Shown here piece after piece: positions 1 through 8,800 of a stretch of 9,115 bases of DNA. The stretch is from assembly GCA_015494435.1 (NCBI GenBank), contig WGBH01000018.1, positions 1 to 9,115 on the forward strand, read 5' to 3'. Both the position numbers and the translations under genes were made by a program. This stretch comes from Thiotrichaceae bacterium (lineage in GTDB: Bacteria > Pseudomonadota > Gammaproteobacteria > Thiotrichales > Thiotrichaceae). The notes under the pieces are model-generated. The model worked only from the letters and a program-made list of their open reading frames with translations. It was not told where the DNA came from and did not search any database. Position 1 is the stretch's first letter. Each line of letters starts with the position of its first letter.

Positions 1-53
1 TAAACTTAGGTGCGCTTGGAAAGGAAGATATTTCCTCAGGTAATTGCGTTTTT

Positions 54-62
54 TGCTATCAT
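54..62 (+). promoter_or_regulatory. candidate extended -10 promoter element
   Basis: The sequence TGC-TATCAT is an extended -10 motif (TGn followed by a hexamer matching TATAAT at five of six positions). Initiation 5 to 8 bases downstream would fall at about 67-70, which is where the outer stem of the folded element begins. No good -35 box lies 16-18 bases upstream (around 34-39 is CCTCAG), so the call rests on the extended -10 alone. In AT-rich DNA such matches are common by chance. Confidence 0.3.
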
Positions 63-66
63 TGTT

Positions 67-155
67 AAAGTGCCTCTGTGTGGGTTGCTATGCCCAGCTA
101 AAAGTACTCTAGTTTATAGCAAATTAGAGTCTTATTATGCTATAGAGGCACTTTT
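67..155 (+). ncRNA. candidate structured RNA, three-way junction with complementary loops
   Basis: No known RNA family is recognised; the call is structural. Outer stem P1 pairs AAAGTGCCTCT (67-77) with AGAGGCACTTT (144-154), 11 perfect base pairs. Inside, P2 pairs 81-85 with 92-96 (TGGGT/GCCCA, one G-U) around loop TGCTAT (86-91). P3 pairs 106-115 with 121-130 (ACTCTAGTTT/AAATTAGAGT, one G-U) around loop ATAGC (116-120). The P3 loop is exactly complementary to GCTAT at 87-91 of the P2 loop, so a five-base-pair kissing interaction is possible. Both wobble pairs are valid only if the plus strand is transcribed. The 3' side continues as CTTTTCATCTTTT, which is U-rich but a weak terminator tail. 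Alternatives are a small mobile element with 11-bp terminal inverted repeats (no target duplication is visible), a 3' UTR structure of a gene left of the window, or coincidence. Confidence 0.35.
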
Positions 156-205
156 CATCTTTTCATCCATAAAGTGTTAACTGGGGAATGAAGGATGCCA
201 ATAAC

Positions 206-230
206 CCTGTGTTTTTTACCTCAACACAGG
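206..230 (-). terminator. stem-loop just downstream of uvrD, weak terminator candidate
   Basis: CCTGTGTT (206-213) pairs perfectly with AACACAGG (223-230) around a nine-base loop, giving an 8-bp stem. It begins 20 bases past the uvrD stop on the minus strand, where a transcript end is expected. Neither strand has a T-run directly after the stem, so it does not meet the usual definition of an intrinsic terminator. It could be a 3' end stabiliser or part of a Rho-dependent end. Confidence 0.3.
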
Positions 231-244
231 CTACAATACTAATC

Positions 245-269
245 CTAATTTACAAAACTTGTAAATTAG
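245..269. repeat. perfect 11-bp inverted repeat across the uvrD stop codon
   Basis: CTAATTTACAA (245-255) and TTGTAAATTAG (259-269) are exact reverse complements separated by three bases (AAC). The hairpin covers the last codons and the TAA stop of uvrD (250-252). It is AT-rich and lacks a U-tract on either strand. It may act with the hairpin at 206-230 as a 3' end structure for the uvrD mRNA; that role is inferred, while the symmetry itself is directly visible. Confidence 0.55.
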
Positions 270-2448
270 CATAATGTAAAACCAGCCATTTACTGCCTTC
301 AAGATCAAAATTGACCTGCGCTCTTGCATGTTTGCCTGCTCCTTCTACATCAATAACGACCCCTTCTCCAAACTTAGCATGACTGACCCGTTGTCCGATA
401 TTCATCCCTGTTTCATTTATTGTTCCTTTCCATTTAGGAGAGGATTTAGACAGATGAAAATGACGTTGCCATGCCTTTATTTTGGGACGTATTGTATGAA
501 CCACTGCGCTGGGAATTTCTTTAAGAAAACGTGAGGGCTGATTGTAATTGAGATAGCCATAAAGACGACGCTGTTCAGTATAGCTAATCACTAATTGCTT
601 TTCTGCACGCGTAATCCCGACATAGCAAAGGCGACGTTCTTCTTCTAGTTTACTTTGTTCAGAGGTAGAGCGTTCACTAGGGAAAAGTCCATCTTCCATG
701 CCTGTTAGAAATACCAGCGGAAACTCTAACCCCTTAGCCGCATGTAATGTCATTAACTGCACGCAGTCATTGCCTGCTTTTGCCTGTCCTTCGCCTGATT
801 CTAAGGCTGCATGTGATAAAAAGGCAGTCAAAAAATCCATATCCGCATGTTCATCATCAGGACGATAATGAAAGCCTTGTGCGGCGGAAATTAGCTCATT
901 AAGGTTTTCAATCCGCCCCTGCCCTACTTCCCCTTTGTCTTTTTTTAGATAATAGGCTTTTAGCTTTGAAGCACTAATAATTTTTTCCACTTGCTCTTCA
1001 AGTGATAAATCAATTATCTCCGTGGCGATTGTATTAATCAGTTGAAGAAAGCCTCGAACGGCATTTCCAGCGCGGGGTGTAAAGCTATTTGCTTCAACTA
1101 ATGCTTTTGCCGCATCCCAAAAAGAAAGAGCCAAATGGCGGGAATGTTGGCGAATCATTTCAACCGTTTTATTGCCAATACCTCGTGTGGGTTGATTAAT
1201 AACTCGATCAAACGACGCATCATCATGACGATTAACAGTTAAACGCAGATAACAAAGTGCATCTTTAATTTCAGCGCGTTCAAAAAAGCGCAGTCCACCA
1301 TAAACACGATAAGGGATAGCACCTTCATTTAAACTACTTTCAAACACGCGTGATTGGGCATTGGAGCGATATAAAATTGCAATATCTTGATAGTGTCCGC
1401 CCTGATCAACCCATTCCTCAATACGTGAAACGCTATAGCGGGCTTCATCTAATTCATTAAAAGCGCTATAAAGGTGAACTAACTCACCCTCCCCTCGATC
1501 TGTCCATAAATTTTTGCCTAATCGCCCTTCATTATGTGCAATAACCGCATTGGCTGCTTTTAGAATATTGCCTGTGGAGCGATAATTTTGCTCCAACTTT
1601 ATCATTGCAGTGGGTGTAAAATGCTGTGAAAACTGTTGGATATGCTCAATCTTAGCCCCACGCCAAGCATAAATAGATTGATCATCATCTCCGACAGCAA
1701 AAGGTGGATTTTGATCCCCACAAAGTAACCTAATCCAAGCGTATTGCAGTGCATTAGTATCTTGAAACTCATCAATCAAAATATGCCGAAAGCGTTGTTG
1801 ATAATGTTGCAATAACTCAGGATTATCACGCAATAACTCTAAGGAACGCAGTAGCATCTCAGCAAAGTCAATCACACCTGCACGTTGACAAGCAGCTTCA
1901 TAAGTCGCGTAAATAATTCTTAATTGTCGCGTTGTTTTATCGTCATAATCCTCAATACTTTGTGGGCGAATGCCTTCATCTTTGCAGTTATTGATATACC
2001 ATTGGGCTTGCTTGGGAGGCCATTCTTTTTTATCCAAACCTAAACCGCGCATCACACGCGTCACCATACGTAGTTGATCATCGCTATCTAAAATTTGAAA
2101 AGCTTGAATTAAATTAGCCTCTTGCCAATGGCGACGCAATAAACGATGTGATAAACCATGAAAAGTCCCCACCCACATTCCGCCAACAGATGACCCTAGT
2201 AATTGCTCAATACGAAAACGCATTTCATTAGCAGCTTTATTGGTAAACGTCACCGAAAGAATCGAAAAAGGAGAAACTTTCTCAACTTGAATTAACCATG
2301 CAATACGGTGAACAAGTACTCGTGTTTTCCCACTCCCAGCACCCGCAAGCACTAATATAGGTTGCGCTTGAGCTGAAACTGCCTCGCGTTGCGGTTTATT
2401 TAATTGATCTAATATATGTGATACATCCATACTACTGATTGTAGTCAT
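250..2448 (-). CDS. uvrD: DNA helicase II (UvrD), superfamily 1A 3'-5' helicase
   Basis: ATP-dependent 3'-5' DNA translocase acting in the cytoplasm in nucleotide excision repair (removal of UvrC and the excised oligonucleotide) and methyl-directed mismatch repair. At 732 residues it is close to the 720 of E. coli UvrD and aligns with it throughout. Visible motifs are Walker A AGAGSGKT at 35-42, motif Ia TFTNKAA at 67-73, Walker B DEFQD at 226-230, motif III GDDDQSIYAWRGA at 253-265, LMTLHAAKGLEF at 565-576 and VGITRAEKQL at 610-619. The C-terminal segment 684-732 (GQRVSHAKFGEG onward) is the Tudor-like module that binds RNA polymerase in UvrD and PcrA, which argues for UvrD over Rep. The ATG at 2448 is the most upstream start, with an in-frame stop just before it. 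The internal ATG at 2430 (residue 7, MDVSHILDQLN) coincides with the E. coli start and may be the true one. Neither has a clear Shine-Dalgarno. I see no LexA box (CTG-N10-CAG) upstream. All key residues are present. Confidence 0.97.
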   Translation of the reverse strand: MTTISSMDVSHILDQLNKPQREAVSAQAQPILVLAGAGSGKTRVLVHRIAWLIQVEKVSPFSILSVTFTNKAANEMRFRIEQLLGSSVGGMWVGTFHGLSHRLLRRHWQEANLIQAFQILDSDDQLRMVTRVMRGLGLDKKEWPPKQAQWYINNCKDEGIRPQSIEDYDDKTTRQLRIIYATYEAACQRAGVIDFAEMLLRSLELLRDNPELLQHYQQRFRHILIDEFQDTNALQYAWIRLLCGDQNPPFAVGDDDQSIYAWRGAKIEHIQQFSQHFTPTAMIKLEQNYRSTGNILKAANAVIAHNEGRLGKNLWTDRGEGELVHLYSAFNELDEARYSVSRIEEWVDQGGHYQDIAILYRSNAQSRVFESSLNEGAIPYRVYGGLRFFERAEIKDALCYLRLTVNRHDDASFDRVINQPTRGIGNKTVEMIRQHSRHLALSFWDAAKALVEANSFTPRAGNAVRGFLQLINTIATEIIDLSLEEQVEKIISASKLKAYYLKKDKGEVGQGRIENLNELISAAQGFHYRPDDEHADMDFLTAFLSHAALESGEGQAKAGNDCVQLMTLHAAKGLEFPLVFLTGMEDGLFPSERSTSEQSKLEEERRLCYVGITRAEKQLVISYTEQRRLYGYLNYNQPSRFLKEIPSAVVHTIRPKIKAWQRHFHLSKSSPKWKGTINETGMNIGQRVSHAKFGEGVVIDVEGAGKHARAQVNFDLEGSKWLVLHYANLQVL

Positions 2449-2535
2449 GAAGTATAGAAGTTACAAATTAGAGATCGTTATTGGATCAATATATCGGACT
2501 ATCCGTGACAAGATAGAAAAGCGATGGAATGGAGT

Positions 2536-2578
2536 GGAGTTAATAATGGTTGATTTATCAACCAGCATTATATACTCC
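2536..2578. repeat. imperfect long inverted repeat in the uvrD upstream region
   Basis: The core is TGGTTGA (2547-2553) and TCAACCA (2558-2564), perfect over 7 bp with a TTTA loop. After a short internal loop, GGAGT (2536-2540) pairs with ACTCC (2574-2578), and TAAT/ATTA can pair in between with small bulges. The element lies in the decayed segment between uvrD and the oxidoreductase remnant. It has no T-run on either side, so it is not an intrinsic terminator. It could be a palindromic repeat, or an operator or structure affecting uvrD, whose promoter should lie between it and 2448. I could not identify a convincing uvrD promoter there. Confidence 0.5.
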
Positions 2579-2884
2579 AATTATTTATTCATAAGTACTT
2601 GCACTAAACTAAAGGGAGCCAAGGGTGCATTCTATGCACCGTTTAGCGCGGCAGGTTCTTGGCAAATGATTAATCGCACCGAAACCATGATGAATGATCA
2701 ATTTGATTTCGGTTTTGCTGTGGATTGGATGCGTAAAGATCTTGCTATTTGTTTTGAAGAGGCAGAGCGCCTACAGATAAAATTGCCATTGGCCCAGTTA
2801 GTCGATCAAGAGTATAAAAAATTACAAGCTAACGGTCATGGTCGCTCTGATACCTCTGTGCTGATAAAACAGTTTGAGAATTGA
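2546..2884 (+). pseudogene. C-terminal remnant of a 3-hydroxyisobutyrate dehydrogenase / GarR-family NAD(P)-dependent reductase
   Basis: The open frame runs from an ATG at 2447; a second ATG at 2546 has GGAG six bases upstream and is the start used here, giving 112 codons. From about 2645 the product (GSWQMINRTETM, then DFGFAVDWMRKDL, LPLAQLVDQEYKKLQANGHG and DTSVLI) matches the all-helical C-terminal domain of beta-hydroxyacid dehydrogenases. It corresponds to roughly the last 80 of the usual 290 residues (compare E. coli GarR, LAGSTVLD through GLGTADHSAL). The N-terminal Rossmann fold with GLGxMG and the catalytic lysine of the GxxxxxK segment are missing, and no other frame upstream supplies them. 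The first 30 or so codons show no family resemblance and overlap two palindromes. The fragment cannot be an active dehydrogenase. The good conservation of the remaining part suggests a fairly recent deletion or retention by chance. Its stop lies one base from the stop of the convergent alpha-2-macroglobulin gene. Confidence 0.75.
2624..2640. repeat. short REP-like palindrome (GGTGCAT-TCT-ATGCACC)
   Basis: A perfect 7-bp inverted repeat with a three-base spacer sits inside the context AAGGGTGCAT to ATGCACCGTT. GGTGC...GCACC palindromes of this general form occur as dispersed intergenic repeats in many gammaproteobacteria, so a genome-wide repeat is plausible. It lies immediately before the point (about 2642) where oxidoreductase homology begins, as if it marks the breakpoint of the truncated gene. 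Copy number elsewhere in the genome cannot be judged from this window. Confidence 0.5.
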
Positions 2885-2885
2885 T

Positions 2886-5800
2886 TTACTGCTCTTCTTT
2901 AATCACTTTTGTATTCACTGCTTTAATCCATTTATCAACAATTTTTACACCAATAAAACGGATAAAATACCAATCAATACCTTTCACCGTTTTTTGTTTT
3001 AAGATGGTAAATTTATCGTTTTCAATAAGGTAGAGTTTAGTAATGGCTTTTTCTTTAGGCGAGCTATATAAACTCGCCTTTTTCACTATCACTTTACCTG
3101 CCTTCTTTTCTGATTCTTTAAGTTTGCCTTTTTCTTTATCCGCTTCTTTTTCTGCTGAGGGCTTGGTTTTGATGATATTAATCCATTGACCTTTTTCTCG
3201 TGCTTGCATATTGCCATTGTACATGGCGGAGGCACTAATGGCGGGAAGATAATAACGTCCTGCATAAGAGGCATTGATCAAAATACGGAAGGTTTTATTC
3301 TCTTTTGCTTTTAGACCGAAATAGGTGTAGATACGATCATCTCGCACATCTTGATAATCAAATTGATTGATGGTCTTATCTTGATTACCTTTATCAGTTT
3401 TCAAAGCATAATGAGCATTATTAATTTCCCAACCTGCTGCTACTGGAAGAGTTAATGCAATATTGTCAAGTTTTGCATTGGATGTATTGCTGATATCCAC
3501 GCTAATGGCAATGTCAGTGCCTTGAACAATATCTGGGTTATCCTTCAAATCAAGTTCGCTTAAATCAGCAATATTGATATAACTAATCTTTAGTTTTAAA
3601 CCTTTGCTTAATGATTGTTCTTGACCTGCACGGGGTAATCCACGTGAGATAATACTGGCAAATAATTTGCTACCACTACGATTATGCAGTTCAAGTTTAG
3701 CTCCTTTTTTCTTTAAATTATTCAAAGTTGTCTGAATAAAGGGGGTTTGACTATTAATCTCCTTGGCTGGCTCACCATTTAAAGAATAGCTGGCGCTAAA
3801 GTGGCTAGTATCGCCTGATAGATAACGTGATACTCCCATTAATGCCCATGCAATACCTTGGGTACTTTGAAAACCATCACGGTTTAATTCTGTCGCAATT
3901 TTTTCAACAAAGCGATTAGCCTCTTGTTTTTTATTTAATGCAACCAGATTAGAAAGCTGTAAGCCAAGATCCCCTAACTTTGAGCTAAAGGTTTCAGGTG
4001 TATTGCTATTTTTTTGATTACTATCGGCAATCAGTCCTTGGGTTAAACTATTCGCCGCTTCTGCTTGACCTGCGACCTGATAGGCAGAGGCTAACATCCA
4101 ACGGGCTTTTTGACTCATTTTTCCCGATTCACGCAGACGGTTCATTGCACCCATCTGTGGTTTTCCTGCTAATGCCAATACATACAGACGATAAGCTTGT
4201 GTTTGTGCATAGGTATTACTCCCTGCCAACCAACGTTGTGCGGCATCTGCTTGATAGGTTAGCCAGTCAGTTAGTAATTCAGCGGGGAGTAAATAACCAA
4301 GCTTTTGCGCTTCAATTAAAAAATGCCCTGCATAGATACTTGCCCATTCATTGCTATCATTGCCGTTTGGCCAATAGCTAAAATCACCTGTGGCTAATTG
4401 GAAACCCCGCAAACGATCAATCGCTTTTTTAATATGATGCTCAATTTTCTGTTGTTTCTCTTTACTTAAAGACATCACATTTGATAAATAAAGCTGTGGA
4501 AAAACAGAGGAAGTGGTTTGCTCAAGGCAACCATGTGGATAGCGCACTAAATAATCAAGATGCTTTTCCATACTTAAAGAAGGCACGGAAGATAGCTCTA
4601 ATAGGGTTTGATTACTCCCCTCAATACCGTGTGGTGTAATCTGTTGCACCCAATTTTTATCGGGTTCAATAATATGCGTTGTAACACGGCTAGTCGGCTG
4701 GTTTGCTTGACGAATATTGATATATAGCTCAGACATGGTTTTATGCTCACCACTGCTGGCAATAAATTTCAAATGGGCTTTACCTGATTTGTTTTTTGTT
4801 TTTAAACGCAATATTCCGAGCTTTTCACCTAATTTATCAAAATGAATCACACGGGTTTTATCCCCGATAACCTCAAAGAAATCATCAGTCATAATCTCTA
4901 GTTTAACGTCTTTAATCCCTTCTTTAGTAACAAATAAAGTCAAAGGAACACTCACTTCTTCATTCGCGCCTAATACCCGAGGCATTGAAGCGAGCATAAT
5001 CAGAGGTTGGCGTACAAAGACGGATTGTTTCGCATTACCATACGCCCCCTTATTAGCAGCAACTAACATCACGCGTACAGCACCAAGATAAGGGGGTAAA
5101 GTCACTTCATGGGTTGCACTTTTCCCTGCTGCTAAATGGAAGGGACCAAGCACTTTAACAATGGGAGGGAAGCGACGTTTTTTATCGCTATCATTATCAA
5201 TATTGCCAGCATCACTGCCACCAATGGCGATCATTTTATTCAGATTACCACTATAAGCACCCACTACTTGATCGTATAAATCCCATGTCTTTATGCCTAA
5301 TGCTTCTTTACGATAGAAATGACGATGTAAATTAGGGGTCTTAAAACTTGTTAGCCCTAGCAATCCTTCATCCACAACCGCGAGTGTATAATTCATCGCT
5401 TTGCCTGTTTCTTCGCTAACTTTTATGCTCTGTTTTGAATCAGGCTTCCATTCTTCTGCTACTTCTAAAAGCGGTTTTAAATAGGTTTTAGGATCAGAAA
5501 CTTGCAAAGGAATAATGCCATAAAGTCGCAAAGGACGATCATTGTTTTTGCTTTCATGCGGTTGCAACAAGGTAATATGAACATAGGCATTAGGCGACAT
5601 TTCAGCGGTGATAGGCAACTCAAATTTACTGCGCTCACCTGTAAACTTGATCCACTCTTGTTTAAGAATTTGACTGCCTGTTTCAATACTTAATAAAGCA
5701 CGACCCTTGCTGGTTTTAGGTAATTTAATCGTAGCCGTGTCACCGACTACATAAGCGGGTTTATCCGCAAAGATATTTAAACGACTGGCTGAACCACTGC

Positions 5801-8800
5801 CTTCTTCTTGCGCTCTCCCTGCCCATCCTGGCCAATCAACATAAACCGTTTTTCCCGTACAATGTCCACCCTCTAAATCACAGCCACGGACTAAATAACG
5901 TCCCCACTGGGGGTATTTAATCTCAAACTGCCATGCACCATGACCATTTTTTGTACTAATAATACTTTGGGAGAGCTTATTATGATGCTTGCTGTCGTCA
6001 TATTCAGCTAGTGATTCGGCTGATTTGTCCCACCACCATTTCCAGTCAATTTTGTACAAGGTCATTTGTACTTTTTTCATCGACACGGGCTTACCATCGG
6101 CATTAACACTTGCTATCTCAACGGTGTGTTTTTGATCTGTTAATAGCATATTACGTGCTTGATCACCTTTAGGTAATTTAATACCTACATATTCTTTATA
6201 CGGATGATAGTCTAGCGCGGTACGATTGATACTAAAAACGCCGCTTTGCTCAAATACACGGCTAGTGAAAATAGCGCGTAATTTACCTGCTGCCTTTTTC
6301 TTGGGAGTGAGAAATTTAGTAAAACGTAATTTACCCGCTGAATTCAAACGACCTTTGAGTAATTGCTCATCAACACTTTCTAAACGCCGCACAGGATCAT
6401 CAAAATTAAAATCAGAATACGAGTCAAATTGGGTTTTCTTAGCTCTAAAGCGCACTGAAATATCTGCTTTAAGATTTTCTGCGGTTGCACCGTGCAACCA
6501 TTGTGAGGATAAAGTACCCGGTGGCAGTGAGCGATAACCATGCAGTACATCTGTGCCAAAATCGAGTTCAACTTTGAGACGATTAGGGCGTATTGTTTCT
6601 ATTAACAAGGATTTACTAAAACGACTTCCCCCTAAAAAGGCAGTAGCTAGCCATTTACCTGTCTCTGCTTTTTCATCGGTTTTGAATTTAAAGCTATATA
6701 ATCCACCCACTGAATCACTGCTAATTTCGGTTTTAACAACACGTCCTCTAGGATTTGTTAATGTCATCCTAACAGGGTGTGTCGCTGGAATTTTATTTTC
6801 TTTATCTTCTAATACAAAGGTTAAATAGATATTATCACCTGGTCGCCATACTCCCCGTTCAGCATAGATCATGCCTTTAATGCCATTCTTTACCGTTATA
6901 CCCCCTGTATTAAATTGACTAACGGATAAAGTCGTTTTAGCGTTTAATTTTAGATAATTCGTATCCGTGCCTTTGACGGCTTTAAGGAGAAAAGGGGTTG
7001 CTTTAAGCGGCAAAGTCGCAAAACCTTTTGCATCACTTTTTCCTTTCGCTAATAGCTGTCCTTGGTAGTTGCTAATCTCTAACTTCACACCAGATAACGG
7101 CTTCGATGTTTTTAAGTCAGTGCTAACAATATGAATGTTATTATCCGCATCTTGCTTTGCTAATAGCCCGATATTACTGATAATGAAATTATGCGATGCT
7201 CTTGTTTTTTCTTTATGATAAACAAAATAAGAATCGGTACAGGGATTATTACGCTGTTGCCAGTCATAATCATAGTCATCTACATCTTCCGCATAATCAC
7301 TAATACCATCCCAACCACTGGGTTGTTTAACATTATAGTCTTCTGTATTACTGAGGCGTGTTTCGCGAGTTTCTACTGCTTTAATTTTATTATTGTCACA
7401 GGCATAGGTAGAATGGCGACGTTTAATTTCTAGGTTTAAGCGTATTAAACCACCAAAATGGGCTTTCATTAATTCGGTAACATCAAAAGAATAGCGATTC
7501 CATTTGTTAGGGTCAGCAGAACTTAATGAAATATTTTTTTGCCATAAAAAACGCCCAACACGCCCTGTTTCATCTTCACCACTTAAACTGTTAATTTGTA
7601 AAAACTGCCCCATTTTATTAGGAAAAATTTCGAAGGCAGAGACTTTAATCCCATTAATACCCACTGCTTCAAAGGGAACTTCTAAAGTACTGTTATTGGG
7701 CAAAATAGACCCTGTTCCTACAAAACGTAGCTGTGGCTTTTGTGCATCGAAGGTCACTTCTTTGGTTGTAATTTTACTCAATACACCACCTGCGGCGCCT
7801 TTGAGACCTTTATTGATAATAATTTTGTACTTACCGTTTAAATTTTCTCTTGGATACAATTTAATCATATTGCCTTCGGCACGTATTGTATACTTTTTAC
7901 CTTTTAGTTGAATCAGTCCTTTAAGATTTTGTGATGATTCCAGTTCATCTGAAAAGTTAATCTGTACAAAAGGGTTATCTCCTGCGGCATACATTACTCG
8001 CAAATCAATGATTTTAAAGTCATTCAGGGCAGGCAAGGTGATTTCTTTACCTCCTTTAGTTTTAACCCCTAAGGCATCCCCATTCCAACTTAATTTCACA
8101 TCAGAAGCAAAGGTCTCTCGCACTAAACCTTTAATATAAAAACGATGTTGCTTACCATTATCACTATGTTGCCACTCAATCTTCACAGGCTTATTCTGAT
8201 AAGTTGCCTTTAATACTTTGCGCACATTATCGGGCAATACACGATCAGAAACTAATAGCTCACCACTTAATGTCATTGTCTTTACTTTACTCTTTTCCGT
8301 ATTATTTACCAAAGCCCCTACAGAAATTGAAAGAGGATCTATTTTGATCTCATATTCCATCGGGACAACGCGAAAAGAAAATTGATAATCCTTAGCAGAA
8401 ACAGGCACATCTTTTAATCCATTGGCTTTAATACTAACATTGTATTTAGTCGCAGGGACAAGGGCTTTAGAAGGTAGCCAAACAATCTCCGTTTTACTCT
8501 CAAAAATAGGTTTACCTGTAATTTTAGGAAAAACTTTCATCACCCGACTGGCATCTTTACCCACCTGATCATCTGTCGCAATGTCACGATTAAAAACAAT
8601 TCGTATGGGGGAATTGCGCGAAATAGCGCCTCTTGTATGCCAACCACTGAGCTTAAACCAACTAAAATTCGCTTGATCCTTTTTTATAGCAAGATGACCA
8701 TCAGCAACCTCTGTTACGCTTGACTCTGAGCCTGTTTCTTGGCTTGTTGAAGAGCTAATCGCTTCTTTTTTTTCTACCGATGTTTGTTTCTCAGTTTTAT

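Noticed and set aside
67..154. Purine-riboswitch-like aptamer, suggested by the three-way junction with interacting loops
   Set aside because: The conserved junction bases of purine aptamers are not present, and no purine gene lies downstream on the plus strand; only the general architecture is similar.
195..242. Possible 15-codon leader peptide (ATG at 195, stop at 240-242)
   Set aside because: It is too short to test, its spacing from the nearest G-rich sequence is poor, and no downstream plus-strand gene exists for it to control.
328..534. Plus-strand open frame of 68 codons
   Set aside because: It is antisense to the conserved C-terminal part of uvrD, and its composition shows no sign of coding.
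2449..2540. SOS (LexA) control of uvrD
   Set aside because: No CTG-N10-CAG box is visible upstream of either start codon, although E. coli uvrD has one.
3998..4381. Plus-strand open frame of 127 codons inside the alpha-2-macroglobulin gene
   Set aside because: It is antisense to the well-conserved thioester-helical domain, has no ribosome site or recognisable domain, and reads as low-quality sequence.
7504..7911. Plus-strand open frame of 135 codons
   Set aside because: It lies fully antisense to conserved N-terminal macroglobulin domains and has no protein family resemblance.
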